A stretch of 64,000 nt of DNA from contig NZ_FOMJ01000001.1 of assembly GCF_900112605.1 (NCBI RefSeq), forward strand, positions 750,937 through 814,936, written 5' to 3'. Both the position numbers and the translations under genes were made by a program. Origin of the DNA: Thiohalospira halophila DSM 15071 (GTDB lineage: Bacteria; Pseudomonadota; Gammaproteobacteria; Thiohalospirales; Thiohalospiraceae). Shown here one piece after another: positions 53,535 through 63,669 of the stretch (the stretch's first letter is position 1; each line of letters opens with the position of its first letter). The notes under the pieces are model-generated. The model saw nothing but the letters and a program-made list of their open reading frames with translations. It did no database searches and had not been told where the DNA came from.

Positions 53535-55157
53535 TTATTCCTCGGATCCGATCCAGGACTTTACCACCTGCGCCACGCGCTTGGGATCCTGTTGGGCAAG
53601 GGTCTTGGCGGTCTGCAGGTTGGTCTCGTAGTCGGCCACCTGGATCTCGCGCTCGAGCTCCTCCTGCATCTGCGCCTTCTGGCGCTCCAGCTCGGCCATG
53701 GCCTCGTCCTCTTCCTCCTCGCTGGGCTCGTGGCTCGGGGGCTGCGCCAGGTTGCGCAACACCGGTCGCAGCACGCCGAGGATGAGGAAGATGACCAGCG
53801 CCGCACCGACGACCTGCTTGGCGATATCCCAGACCCAGGGCTGCTCCCACCACGGGACCCTGGTGGGATCGTCGCCGGGGGCGAAGGAGGCACTGACCAC
53901 GTTGACGCTGTCACCGCGCCCGGGGTCGAAGCCCACGGCGTCGCGCACCAGGGACTCGATGCGCTGTACCTCCGCCTCGTCGCGGGGAACGGTAACCTCC
54001 TCGCCGGCCTCGTTGGTGGTCTGCTCGTGGTCCACCACCACCGCCACCGAGAGCCGTTTCAGCGCCCCCGCCGGCGTGCTGGAGTGGGTGATGGTCCGAT
54101 CCAGCTCGTAGTTGACCGTGGAGTCCTCGCGCACGACCTGGCCGGAATCGCCGTTCCCGTTGCCCCCTTCCCCCGGGTTGACCTCCTCCGGCGCCGTGGC
54201 CGCCCCCGGCGGCTCGTTGGAGAGCGACCCCGGGACTCCGGCAGCGTCGCCATCCCGCTGGGTGGAGCGGCTCTCCTGGCGGGAGCGCACGGCGGCGGTA
54301 TCCGGATTGAAGAGTTCCTGGGTCCGCTCGGTCTCGGTGAAGTCCACCTCGGCGGTCACCTGGGCGCGGACGCCGTCCCGACCCACCACCGGCTGCAGGA
54401 TGTTCTCGATCCGGCTGGCGTAGGCCCGCTCCAGCCGGCGCACGTAGTTGAACTGGCGCTCGTCCTCGGCGGCCTCGGGGTCGCGTTCGCGGCCACTCAG
54501 CAGCTCGCCGCTCTGATTGACCACGGAAACCTTGTCGGCCTCCAGGGCCGGGATGGCCGACGCAACCAGGTTGGTGACCGCTTGCACCTGCTCGTCGCTG
54601 AAGCTGCCACCGGAGCCGACATGGACCACGATGGAGGCCTTGGGCTCCTTGCGGTCCCGGATGAAGACGGAATCCTTGGGCATGGCCAGGTGGACCCGCG
54701 CCTGTTCCACCGTACCCATGCTCATGATGGACCGGGCCAGCTCCCCCTCCAGGGCGCGCTGGTAGCGGGCCTGCTCCATGAACTGGCTGACCCCGAAGCC
54801 CTCGTTCTGCTTCATGATCTCGAAGCCGTCGTAGCCCCCACTGGGCAGGCCCTGGGCGGCCAGCTTGATCCGGGTCTGGTGGACGTCGCTGGCGGGGATG
54901 TCGATGCGGCCGGCGCCGCTGTCCACCTCGTAGGGGATGCCCTCCTGCTCCAGCACCTGGGCGACCTCGCCGGCCTCCTTGGATTCCAGGCCGGTGAACA
55001 GCGGCGCATAGCTGGGCTGCTGCGACCAGAGCAGGACCGCGATGATGATCCCGAGGATGGCCGCCGCACCCACGACAAGGCCCGCCTGCCGGGAACGCGG
55101 CAGGCGGGTGAAGCCCTCGAGCTGGGCGCTGAGATTGGGCGCTCTGGCCATTTCCAT
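53535..55157 (-). CDS. fliF: Flagellar MS-ring protein FliF
   Basis: A 540-residue ring-forming membrane protein with two membrane helices (about 25-45 and 445-465). The periplasmic part contains the ring-building motifs (ELARSIMSMGTVEQARVHLAMP, AVTNLVASAIPALEADKVSVV) and the C-terminal FliG-binding tail (VKSWIGSEE). 24 bases after fliE. Confidence 0.96.
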   Translation of the reverse strand: MEMARAPNLSAQLEGFTRLPRSRQAGLVVGAAAILGIIIAVLLWSQQPSYAPLFTGLESKEAGEVAQVLEQEGIPYEVDSGAGRIDIPASDVHQTRIKLAAQGLPSGGYDGFEIMKQNEGFGVSQFMEQARYQRALEGELARSIMSMGTVEQARVHLAMPKDSVFIRDRKEPKASIVVHVGSGGSFSDEQVQAVTNLVASAIPALEADKVSVVNQSGELLSGRERDPEAAEDERQFNYVRRLERAYASRIENILQPVVGRDGVRAQVTAEVDFTETERTQELFNPDTAAVRSRQESRSTQRDGDAAGVPGSLSNEPPGAATAPEEVNPGEGGNGNGDSGQVVREDSTVNYELDRTITHSSTPAGALKRLSVAVVVDHEQTTNEAGEEVTVPRDEAEVQRIESLVRDAVGFDPGRGDSVNVVSASFAPGDDPTRVPWWEQPWVWDIAKQVVGAALVIFLILGVLRPVLRNLAQPPSHEPSEEEEDEAMAELERQKAQMQEELEREIQVADYETNLQTAKTLAQQDPKRVAQVVKSWIGSEE

Positions 55158-55180
55158 GATTCGTCAGTACCGCCCGCGCG

Positions 55181-55552
55181 TCAGACCGACATGTTCTGGA
55201 TGGACCGGTAGGCCTCCAGGAGCTTGCTGCGCGCCTCGGAGAGGGTCTGGAAGGCGAGGCCGGCCTTCTCGCCGGCGATCATCACATCCCCCAGGCTGGT
55301 ATTCGGGTCGCCCGCCTGGAAGGCCTCCTTCACGTCGCCGGAGGCCTTCTGAAGCTCGTCCACCTGGTCGATGGACTGCTTGAGCAGCTCGGTGAAGCTC
55401 GGCGCCTCCGCCTCCTCACTGCCCTGCGCAGCGCCCGGGCCCTCGCCGTGACCGGATACAGCGGGCGCCTCGGGACGATCCACGCCCCCCTGCGCCTGCG
55501 CCGACAGGCGCTGCATCTCAGCCATCATCGAAGACGGGTCGATATTGTTCAT
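55181..55552 (-). CDS. fliE: Flagellar hook-basal body protein FliE
   Basis: A 123-residue adaptor joining MS ring and rod. The C-terminal half is typical (FTELLKQSIDQVDELQKASGDVKEAFQAGDPNTSLGDVMIAGEKAGLAFQ-type region ending AYRSIQNMSV); the first 50 residues are variable. First gene after a sigma-54 promoter. Confidence 0.93.
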   Translation of the reverse strand: MNNIDPSSMMAEMQRLSAQAQGGVDRPEAPAVSGHGEGPGAAQGSEEAEAPSFTELLKQSIDQVDELQKASGDVKEAFQAGDPNTSLGDVMIAGEKAGLAFQTLSEARSKLLEAYRSIQNMSV

Positions 55553-55595
55553 CGCTCTCTACTCCCGGTCCCGGTCTGCTCGACTTCGGGATCCA

Positions 55596-55611
55596 TGCAG
55601 TTTTTGCGCCA
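55596..55611 (-). promoter_or_regulatory. Sigma-54 promoter of the fliE operon
   Basis: Minus strand TGGCGCAAAAACTGCA, with GG and GC ten bases apart, about 45 bases before the fliE ATG and immediately after the fleR stop. One base off TGGCAC and one off TTGCA. Confidence 0.75.
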
Positions 55612-55613
55612 GC

Positions 55614-56977
<1,364 letters not shown>

Positions 56978-56981
<4 letters not shown>

Positions 56982-58207
56982 GCCCCGTCGTTCTCCTCTT
57001 GTTCGTGCTCGCCCAGCCCCAGTGGCAGGCGCAGGCGGAAGGTAGAACCCACACCCGGCTCGCTCTCCACAAGGACCTCGCCGTGGTGCGCCCGGGCCAC
57101 CGCCTGGACCACGGCCAGCCCCAGGCCGGTGCCGCCGGAGCGGGTCGTGAAGAAGGGCTCGAAGAGGCGCTGGCGCACCTCGTCGTCGATCCCGGGGCCG
57201 GTGTCGGCCACTTCCAAGTCCACGTAGTCGCTGTCCGGACTGACCAGGGAGAGGCGCAGCCGACCACCCTCCCCCATGCTCTGGACGGCGTTGTTCGCCA
57301 GGTTCAGGGCCGCGCTGGTGAGCAGCTCGCGATTGCAGCGCAGCTCGGCCTCCTCCAGGCCATGGGTCTCGGTAACCAGTTCCACGCCCGCCTGCTCGGC
57401 CTCGCCGGCGACCCCGCCGGCCACCGCCCCCAGGAACTCCCCGGCCGGCAGGCGCTCGGCCCCGCCGATGCCGCCCCGGGCGAAGATGAGCATGTCGTTG
57501 ACCAGCTTCTCCAGGCGCTGCAGGCGGCTGGTAATCTTCTCCGCGGCCGCCTGGCGGCGTTGCTCGTCGAGGTCGGTCCGACGCAGGTGGCCGGCGTAGA
57601 GCAGCGCCGAGGAGAGCGGGGTGCGAACCTGATGGGCCAGGCTGGCCGCCATCTCGCCCATGGCCAGCAGCCGCTTCTGGTGGTGGTCGCGCTCCTGCTG
57701 GGCGCGATCGGCGGTGACATCGGTGAGCAGCAGGATCTGGCCCGGCTCGTTGCCCAGAGGGCAGGTGGCCAGGTTCACGAGCCGGCCATCGCGCAGGCGC
57801 AGGTCGTAGCCGGAGCCCTGGGGATCGAAGGCGCGGGCGATGACCGCCGCCCAGGGCTGGCCCTCCAGGGGCTCACCCAGCAGCTCCCGGGCGGCCGGGT
57901 TGGCCTCCTCCACGGCACCGAAGCCGCCCACGACCACGACGCCGGCGGGCAGCGCCCGGACCAGCCGCTCCAGCCGCTCGGCCAGGCGCTCCTTCTCCGC
58001 CAGCTCCTCGGAGTGGGCGGCGCGGGAGCGCTCCAGTTCGCTGGTCAGGGCGGCGACCTGCTGCTCCAGGTCGCGATAGGACTCGGTAAGCTGCTCGGAG
58101 AGGCGATTGAAGGCCTGGAAGGCCGCCTCCAGCTCCTTCTGCTGTTCGACCTGTGGGTCACCCTGTGGATCCGGGTCGCCCTCGGCCGTCATCTCCGCCC
58201 CGCTCAT
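56978..58207 (-). CDS. fleS: Cytosolic histidine kinase FleS (FlrB)
   Basis: A 409-residue kinase partner of FleR without membrane helices. N-terminal coiled coil (about 20-75), a PAS domain ([22 protein letters not shown], about 93-180), HisKA with phospho-His in [19 protein letters not shown], then the ATPase domain ([30 protein letters not shown]). Overlaps fleQ and fleR by four bases each. Confidence 0.94.
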
Positions 58208-59517
58208 GCCGAGGTGGACTCCCGCTGAAGACCGTACTTGCGCAGCTTCTCCACCAGGGTGGTCCGGCGCAGCTGCAGCAGCTTGGCGGCCTGGGCCACC
58301 ACGCCGTCACTGGCCTCCAGGGCCTGGCTGATGAGCGCCTGCTCCACCTCGCCGAGGTGGCCACGCAGGTCGAGACCCTCGGGGGGTAGCGTGGCCGTAC
58401 CGGCCATCGCCGGGGCGCCGTGGGCGGCCTCGTCGCGATAGCGCTCCGGCAGGTCGGCCACATCCACCTCCTCGTAGGGGTGCATGATCACCAGCCGCTC
58501 CATGAGGTTGGAGAGTTCGCGGACATTGCCCGGCCAGTCGTGGGCGGCCAGGGCCTGGCGGGCCGCCGGGGTGAGCCGAACCCAGCCGCGGCCGGCGCGG
58601 TGGATGCGCTCGGCGATGGCGTCGATGAGCAGCGGGATGTCCTCGCGCCGGTGGCGCAGGGGCGGCATCTCGATGGGGAAGACGTTGAGCCGGTAGTAGA
58701 GGTCCTCGCGGAAGGCGCCGTCGGCGAGCTGGACCTCCAGGTCCCGGTGGGTAGCCGCCACCACGCGGACATCCGCCGGGAGGCTGCGGGTACCGCCTAC
58801 CCGCTCGAAGCTGTGTTCCTGGAGGACGCGCAGGAGCTTGACCTGCATGGCCACGGACATGTCGCCGATCTCGTCCAGGAAAAGGGTACCGCCGCCGGCG
58901 AGCTCAAAGCGGCCCTGGCGACTGGAGACGGCGCCGGTAAAGGCGCCCTTCTCGTGGCCGAAGAGCTCCGACTCCATGAGCTCCCCGGGGATGGCGCCGC
59001 AATTCACCGGCACGAAGGGGCCGTCGCCACGCGGGGAGAGGCGGTGGAGGCTGCGCGCCACCAGCTCCTTGCCGGTACCGGACTCGCCGAGGATGAGAAC
59101 GCTGGCATCGGAACCGGCGACCTGGTGGATCATCCGGCGCACGCGGCGGACGGCCTCGCTGTTGCCCACGAGGTCGCGGCCCGGATCGGGACCCGTGGCC
59201 GCGGCGTGGACACCGGCCCGGTTGAGTATCGCCTCCAGCTCCGCCTGCTCCAGCGGATAGCGGACGGCGAGCCCTTCCGGGTCGGCGTGTTCGCCCTCTA
59301 CCACCCGAATGAGGGGATGGGCACCGCTGTGCGCGTCGAAACGCCGGCGCTGTTCGCCATCGGCCCCCGGACCGAGGAGGCCGAAGGCCACGGCCGCCGG
59401 CTCCGGCCAGCCTTCTGCCTCACTATGCGGAAACCAGCCGAGGAAGCGCAGGACCGCCCCCATGGCCGCCCGCCGCTCGGCGTCGGGCTCCATCACGATG
59501 ACTTGCGCAGGCTGCAT
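58204..59517 (-). CDS. fleQ: Flagellar master regulator FleQ (FlrA)
   Basis: A 437-residue sigma-54 activator, somewhat shorter than Pseudomonas FleQ. N-terminal FleQ domain (1-110), AAA+ domain with [21 protein letters not shown] ([11 protein letters not shown]), Walker [13 protein letters not shown], and a Fis-type HTH ([25 protein letters not shown]). The region matching the Pseudomonas c-di-GMP-contact LFRS reads PGRD, so only the arginine is kept. GGGGAGGGGGAG precedes the ATG. Confidence 0.94.
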   Translation of the reverse strand: MQPAQVIVMEPDAERRAAMGAVLRFLGWFPHSEAEGWPEPAAVAFGLLGPGADGEQRRRFDAHSGAHPLIRVVEGEHADPEGLAVRYPLEQAELEAILNRAGVHAAATGPDPGRDLVGNSEAVRRVRRMIHQVAGSDASVLILGESGTGKELVARSLHRLSPRGDGPFVPVNCGAIPGELMESELFGHEKGAFTGAVSSRQGRFELAGGGTLFLDEIGDMSVAMQVKLLRVLQEHSFERVGGTRSLPADVRVVAATHRDLEVQLADGAFREDLYYRLNVFPIEMPPLRHRREDIPLLIDAIAERIHRAGRGWVRLTPAARQALAAHDWPGNVRELSNLMERLVIMHPYEEVDVADLPERYRDEAAHGAPAMAGTATLPPEGLDLRGHLGEVEQALISQALEASDGVVAQAAKLLQLRRTTLVEKLRKYGLQRESTSA

Positions 59518-59577
59518 GCCGCGTCTCCCCCTCCCCGGCGCGTCGGTCGTTTCGACCGATCAGGATCTTATGCGCAA

Positions 59578-59606
59578 TTGTTAACAGCACGGGTCAAGGA
59601 TGTCAA
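59578..59606 (-). promoter_or_regulatory. Putative sigma-70 promoter of fleQ and leader hairpin
   Basis: Minus strand TTGACA (59601-59606), 17-base spacer, TAACAA (59578-59583). Downstream, 59543-59549 and 59553-59559 form the perfect inverted repeat TCGGTCG / CGACCGA in the leader, which could be an operator or RNA hairpin. Confidence 0.4.
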
Positions 59607-59642
59607 AAAATCGGCGGTTGGCAGCGAGGAGACCGCCTGTCT

Positions 59643-60164
59643 TTACCCCTGGCGACGCCGCGCCGCCGCCACAGCCCGGCGGTGCTGCTGGAACAGGAAC
59701 CGCTCCAGTAATTCGCTTTCTTCCTCCGATAATCCCTCGAACGCCAGGAAGTCCCGACCCTGGGCATCCGGTTCTCCGCTGATCAGGCCCCGCAGGTACA
59801 GGGGCTGCGGCTGTTCCGCGGCCAGCCAGAGCTCTATATCCCGCACCTCCCCTCTGGCGTTCGATTCCCCGATCTCCACGCGGATGCCATCCCGGGACAA
59901 GACCACCTCCTGCCGGCCAACCGAACTCCACGCCTGCTGTGCCATCGTGACAAGCAGCAGATCTACCTTGGCCTCCAGACGGTGCCGAACGCGATCATCG
60001 GCCTCATCACCGGACGCCGAATCCTCCGGAGCCGTCAGCACCCGAAGAAGGCGGATATTGATTCCCCTCTGGAAATCCTGGTCCCCCGGTTCCTCCACCG
60101 CCCTGATTCGAACCGGGATGGAGGCCTCCCAACCGAGCCCTCGTCCCGCGGTTCCCTCGCCCAC
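59643..60164 (-). CDS. PilZ-like domain protein
   Basis: 173 residues from GTG 60162-60164; a TTG three codons earlier has no room for a ribosome site. It resembles a PilZ-type protein found near fleQ in related genomes (GWEASIPVRIRAV start, DGIRVEIGESNARGEVRDIELWLA centre, helical LSEEESELLERFLFQQHRR end). The classical RxxxR and DxSxxG c-di-GMP residues are not obvious, so it may not bind the nucleotide. Divergent from the glycosyltransferase gene, upstream of fleQ on the same strand. Confidence 0.7.
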   Translation of the reverse strand: MGEGTAGRGLGWEASIPVRIRAVEEPGDQDFQRGINIRLLRVLTAPEDSASGDEADDRVRHRLEAKVDLLLVTMAQQAWSSVGRQEVVLSRDGIRVEIGESNARGEVRDIELWLAAEQPQPLYLRGLISGEPDAQGRDFLAFEGLSEEESELLERFLFQQHRRAVAAARRRQG

Positions 60165-60192
60165 TTGGTCCAACCCCCTGCTGTGCTACGAT
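60165..60192 (+). promoter_or_regulatory. Putative promoter of the glycosyltransferase gene
   Basis: TTGGTC (60165-60170), a 16-base spacer, and the extended -10 TGCTACGAT (hexamer 60187-60192), 65 bases before the ATG. It overlaps the start of the PilZ-like gene. Confidence 0.45.
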
Positions 60193-60257
60193 GCCGATAG
60201 CACCATCCTAGCGCGGAAGGTGGTATCCCAACAGCCAGCCCGGAGAAGAACCGAGCC

Positions 60258-63200
60258 ATGAGCCAGCGGAAGAAGCGCAACAAGCGAGCGCCCAAGCGGG
60301 GCAAGAATCCCCAGCCGTCCCCGGCCACCACTGACGAACAGCAGGAAGACCTCATCCAGACCGTCGAGGCGGCGACCGTCGCGGTTCGGGATGGCGATGT
60401 GCCCACCGTCCGCCGCCTGGTCGACCACCTCCGGGAGCATCACCCTGAGCATTACCGCACCTATAGCTTCCGAGCTCAGGTAGCCATATGGGATGGTGAA
60501 GAGGAAGAGGCTGTCAGGCTATCCCGAGAGGCCATGGCGCGCGGCGGAGATACGATCTTTGCCGTGGTCGCCCGCCACCTCGAAATCCTGAACTCCTACG
60601 GACTCCACGAAGAAGTTTTGGAGATCCTGGACAACGAGGCCGCACAGTGGTCTGACCATATCAACCTGCTCCGGCACCGTTACCAAGCGCTACGCGGACT
60701 GCATCGGCGCATGGAAGCGCGAGATTTCCTAGAAAATCAGTTTAACGCCGGTCGCGATCTACCGCCCTCGCTAATCAACGATCTGGCCATGCTGGCCTTC
60801 GATTTGGGCGACAAAGCAGGAGGCATGGGCTGGCTGCGAAAAGCCCTTGAAAAAAGCCCTCAAAGCAACCTATTGTGGTCGAACCTCCTGATGCTCGCTC
60901 ACTATCGGCCGGATTTGTCGCTGGCCGAGATCGATGACATTTATCGAGAGTGGCGCGAGGCATGCATCGACCACCTCCCCCGAAACACCGAGTTCGAGCG
61001 AGACACAAGCGCCGACCGCCCCCTGCGGATTGGCTTTGTCTCCAACGGTTTTCTAGCACATCCTGCCGGCTGGATGAGTATCACCGGGATGCGCTTCCTC
61101 GCCGACTATTTTGATCACGAGCTGTTCTTATATTCTATCCGAGAAGGGAACCCCTCGGATCCCGTTGCCAACCGCTTCCGAGAGATTGCAACATGCTATA
61201 CCAATATCGCCGGCTGGTCTCATCAGGAAGTCCACGACCAACTACTGGATGACGAACTCGACCTTCTGGTGGAGATGGCGGGGCACAGTGAGCGCAACGT
61301 CCTCCCAGCGGTCGCTCAGCGCGTGGCTCCGGTACAAGTAAAGTGGGTCGGTGGCCTGTTCGATACCTCGGCACTGCCGACCATGGACTACCTCCTGACC
61401 GACGCCGTGGAGACCCCGCCGGGATCCGAATACCGCTATACGGAGCAATTCATCCGCCTGCCGGGCGGCTATGTGAGCTACACCGGGCCCTCAAGCTTCC
61501 CGGAGATCAATCACCTGCCGGCCCTTCAGGGAGAGCCCTTCACCTTCGGCTGCCTGAACAACCTCCACAAGTTCAACGAGACGGTGGCCGAACTCTGGTC
61601 CTCGATACTGACCGCAGTCCCTGGCAGTCGCCTGTTGCTCAAGGACCGGAAGCTCGACGACCCCGGGGTCCGACAATGGGTCCTGGAACTCTTCGCCCAT
61701 TTCGAGATCGACTCCGAGCGATTGGTGCTCGAGGGCGGTAGCCCCCATCGGCAACTCCTGGAAACCTACAACCGTATTGATGTAGCCCTCGACCCCTGGC
61801 CCTACACAGGCGGCCTGACCACCGTCGAGGCCCTTATGATGGGTGTTCCGGTCATAACCTGCCCCAGCGAGACCTTTGCGGGACGACACGCGGCCAGCCA
61901 TTTACAGAATGTCGGGCTTGGCGATTTCATTGCCCGGGACTTCTCACAGTACCGCGCGCTGGCCATAAGCTGCTCGCGGGAGCCGGAAGCCATCAATCAG
62001 CTCCGCCAGTCGCTCCGGTCCATGGTTCGAAAGGCGCCCCTTAGCCAGTACCTTCAGTTCGCAACCAACCTGGATTCCGCTTTCCGCGCAGCATGGGGTC
62101 GCTGGTGCCGGGGAGAGCCACCCTCACCCATCAATTTCTCGGACGCAGCACAAATTCCAGAGGACGTTCTAGCAAGGGCGCGTCAAGAACTTGAAGTTCA
62201 CAGTGATGCTCGTAGACACGGAAGTGCTTACACACAAGGAAATAAAAGAAACAAGAAAGCAATAAAACCAAAAAAGAAATTAATGGGGGAAAACTTCCAC
62301 ATCATGCTCGGAACGGAAGAGAAACATCTAGCCCCTTTTATCAACGTAATGGATTCTGACCTTAATGAATTCTCAAATCATTACGCTCTCATTGGGGCAA
62401 AAGACAGATGGCAGAACTTAGTCAATGGTCAAACAGCAGAATACTTCTCGAACCACCAAGACCTGAAAAGGCTTGAAGATTACGCCAAGCAGGCAAAAAG
62501 AATATTTTTCCACGGATTGTGGGTCAAAGAGACGTACAACTTATTACAGAGAGACCCAGCTTTATTCGGAAAAACATTTTGGATGCCTTGGGGTGGAGAC
62601 TTTTACTTTCCCGAGACGCAACCAAAAGAAAAAAACGACGTCATAAAGAAAATTGGAAACCTAGTTACTTATGTTGACTACGACGTCGAATACCTCCGGG
62701 ATAACTACGGCGCCGAAGGAATATACTGGAAAGCAAAAAAGGTTCCTGTCTTCCATGACAAGAAATATGAAGACGACGGACCCAAAAATGATAACCTCAA
62801 AATCATAGTTGGGAACTCCTCATTCCCGACCAACAACCACCTGGAGGCATTTAATAGCCTTAAAGGCTTCAACAATGAAAACATCTCTATCTACGCCCCG
62901 CTATCATATGGCTCTTCAGATTATGCGGAAAAGGTTACTCGACTTGGCCATCAGTACTTCGGGGACAAATTCAGGCCAGTCACTCAATTCATGGCACGCG
63001 AAAAATATAAAAAATTCCTTTCGGAGTTCGATATTGCGATCCTAGCTCACGACAGGCAGCAAGCCTTAGCCATGTGTTACTTCTTGCTCGGCATGGGTAA
63101 AAAACTATATCTTAAAAGGGAATCTCCAAATTGGAAACATTTAACAAAAATCGGCTTCATAGTTCATGACTTATCGAAATTACGACTAACTCGGCTCGAA

Positions 63201-63296
63201 AATTCTGAAAAAGACTGGAACATAAAGCTTAGCCGAGACTTCAATAGCCCGGAAAAATTCAAGAACGACTGGCAAAAAATTCTCTCTGCGGATTAG
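60258..63296 (+). CDS. Fusion: SPINDLY-type O-GlcNAc transferase plus Fuc4NAc-transferase-like domain
   Basis: A 1012-residue cytosolic protein. Lys/Arg-rich start, helical TPR-like part (about 35-235), then a GT41 (SPINDLY/OGT) catalytic region (about 245-630) with VKWVGGLFDTSALPTMDYLL and the donor-site-like LDPWPYTGGLTTVEALMMG. A lysine-rich linker (about 650-675) leads to Met676, from which 337 residues resemble TDP-Fuc4NAc:lipid II transferases (WecF, glycosyltransferase 56): HIMLGTEEKHLAPFI, RIFFHGLWVKETYNLL, FWMPWGGDFY. Base composition falls sharply in the second part. GT41 relatives near flagellar genes modify flagellin. No stop separates the parts. Confidence 0.82.
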   Translation: MSQRKKRNKRAPKRGKNPQPSPATTDEQQEDLIQTVEAATVAVRDGDVPTVRRLVDHLREHHPEHYRTYSFRAQVAIWDGEEEEAVRLSREAMARGGDTIFAVVARHLEILNSYGLHEEVLEILDNEAAQWSDHINLLRHRYQALRGLHRRMEARDFLENQFNAGRDLPPSLINDLAMLAFDLGDKAGGMGWLRKALEKSPQSNLLWSNLLMLAHYRPDLSLAEIDDIYREWREACIDHLPRNTEFERDTSADRPLRIGFVSNGFLAHPAGWMSITGMRFLADYFDHELFLYSIREGNPSDPVANRFREIATCYTNIAGWSHQEVHDQLLDDELDLLVEMAGHSERNVLPAVAQRVAPVQVKWVGGLFDTSALPTMDYLLTDAVETPPGSEYRYTEQFIRLPGGYVSYTGPSSFPEINHLPALQGEPFTFGCLNNLHKFNETVAELWSSILTAVPGSRLLLKDRKLDDPGVRQWVLELFAHFEIDSERLVLEGGSPHRQLLETYNRIDVALDPWPYTGGLTTVEALMMGVPVITCPSETFAGRHAASHLQNVGLGDFIARDFSQYRALAISCSREPEAINQLRQSLRSMVRKAPLSQYLQFATNLDSAFRAAWGRWCRGEPPSPINFSDAAQIPEDVLARARQELEVHSDARRHGSAYTQGNKRNKKAIKPKKKLMGENFHIMLGTEEKHLAPFINVMDSDLNEFSNHYALIGAKDRWQNLVNGQTAEYFSNHQDLKRLEDYAKQAKRIFFHGLWVKETYNLLQRDPALFGKTFWMPWGGDFYFPETQPKEKNDVIKKIGNLVTYVDYDVEYLRDNYGAEGIYWKAKKVPVFHDKKYEDDGPKNDNLKIIVGNSSFPTNNHLEAFNSLKGFNNENISIYAPLSYGSSDYAEKVTRLGHQYFGDKFRPVTQFMAREKYKKFLSEFDIAILAHDRQQALAMCYFLLGMGKKLYLKRESPNWKHLTKIGFIVHDLSKLRLTRLENSEKDWNIKLSRDFNSPEKFKNDWQKILSAD

Positions 63297-63398
63297 GCGT
63301 CAGGTCCCCAACGATTGCATTGACCACCGGCGGTGGGCACTGTTCACCAGTCGCGCCGTGATGCGGGACTTCCTGGACCAGCTACGGAGACGGGCCTG
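63297..63398 (+). other. Non-coding or remnant stretch before the IS481-like fragment
   Basis: A reading frame entering from 63304 (VPNDCIDHRRWALFTSRAV, ending TGA 63397-63399) has no start and looks like the end of some broken gene, perhaps a transposase. It may mark a third mobile-element scar. Not assigned. Confidence 0.3.
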
Positions 63399-63669
63399 AT
63401 GGATATCCGGTTGCACAAGAACGCGACCACCACGCCGGCCCATCGGGCTGCCATTCAGGCCTCGGATAAGCCGGGCCGGGAGCTGGCCCGGGAGTTCGGC
63501 GTCTCCGAGGACACCATTCGCCGCTGGCGTAAGCGCGCTACCACCGAAGACGGCTCGCATACGGCGCACCGGCTGCGTACGACCCTGACACCGGAGCAGG
63601 AGGCGGTGGTGGTGGCCCTGCGCCGGACCCTGTGGCTCTCCCTGGAGGACATGCTCGCCGTCACCCGCC
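63399..63669 (+). pseudogene. IS481-family transposase, N-terminal fragment
   Basis: MDIRLHKNATTTPAHRAAIQ and the helix-turn-helix LAREFGVSEDTIRRWRKR, followed by LTPEQEAVVVALRRTLWLSLEDMLAVTR, are the typical start of IS481-type transposases. The similarity stops at about 63669, replaced by 12 unrelated codons; the catalytic DDE domain is gone. GC-rich again, unlike the gene on its left. Confidence 0.85.
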
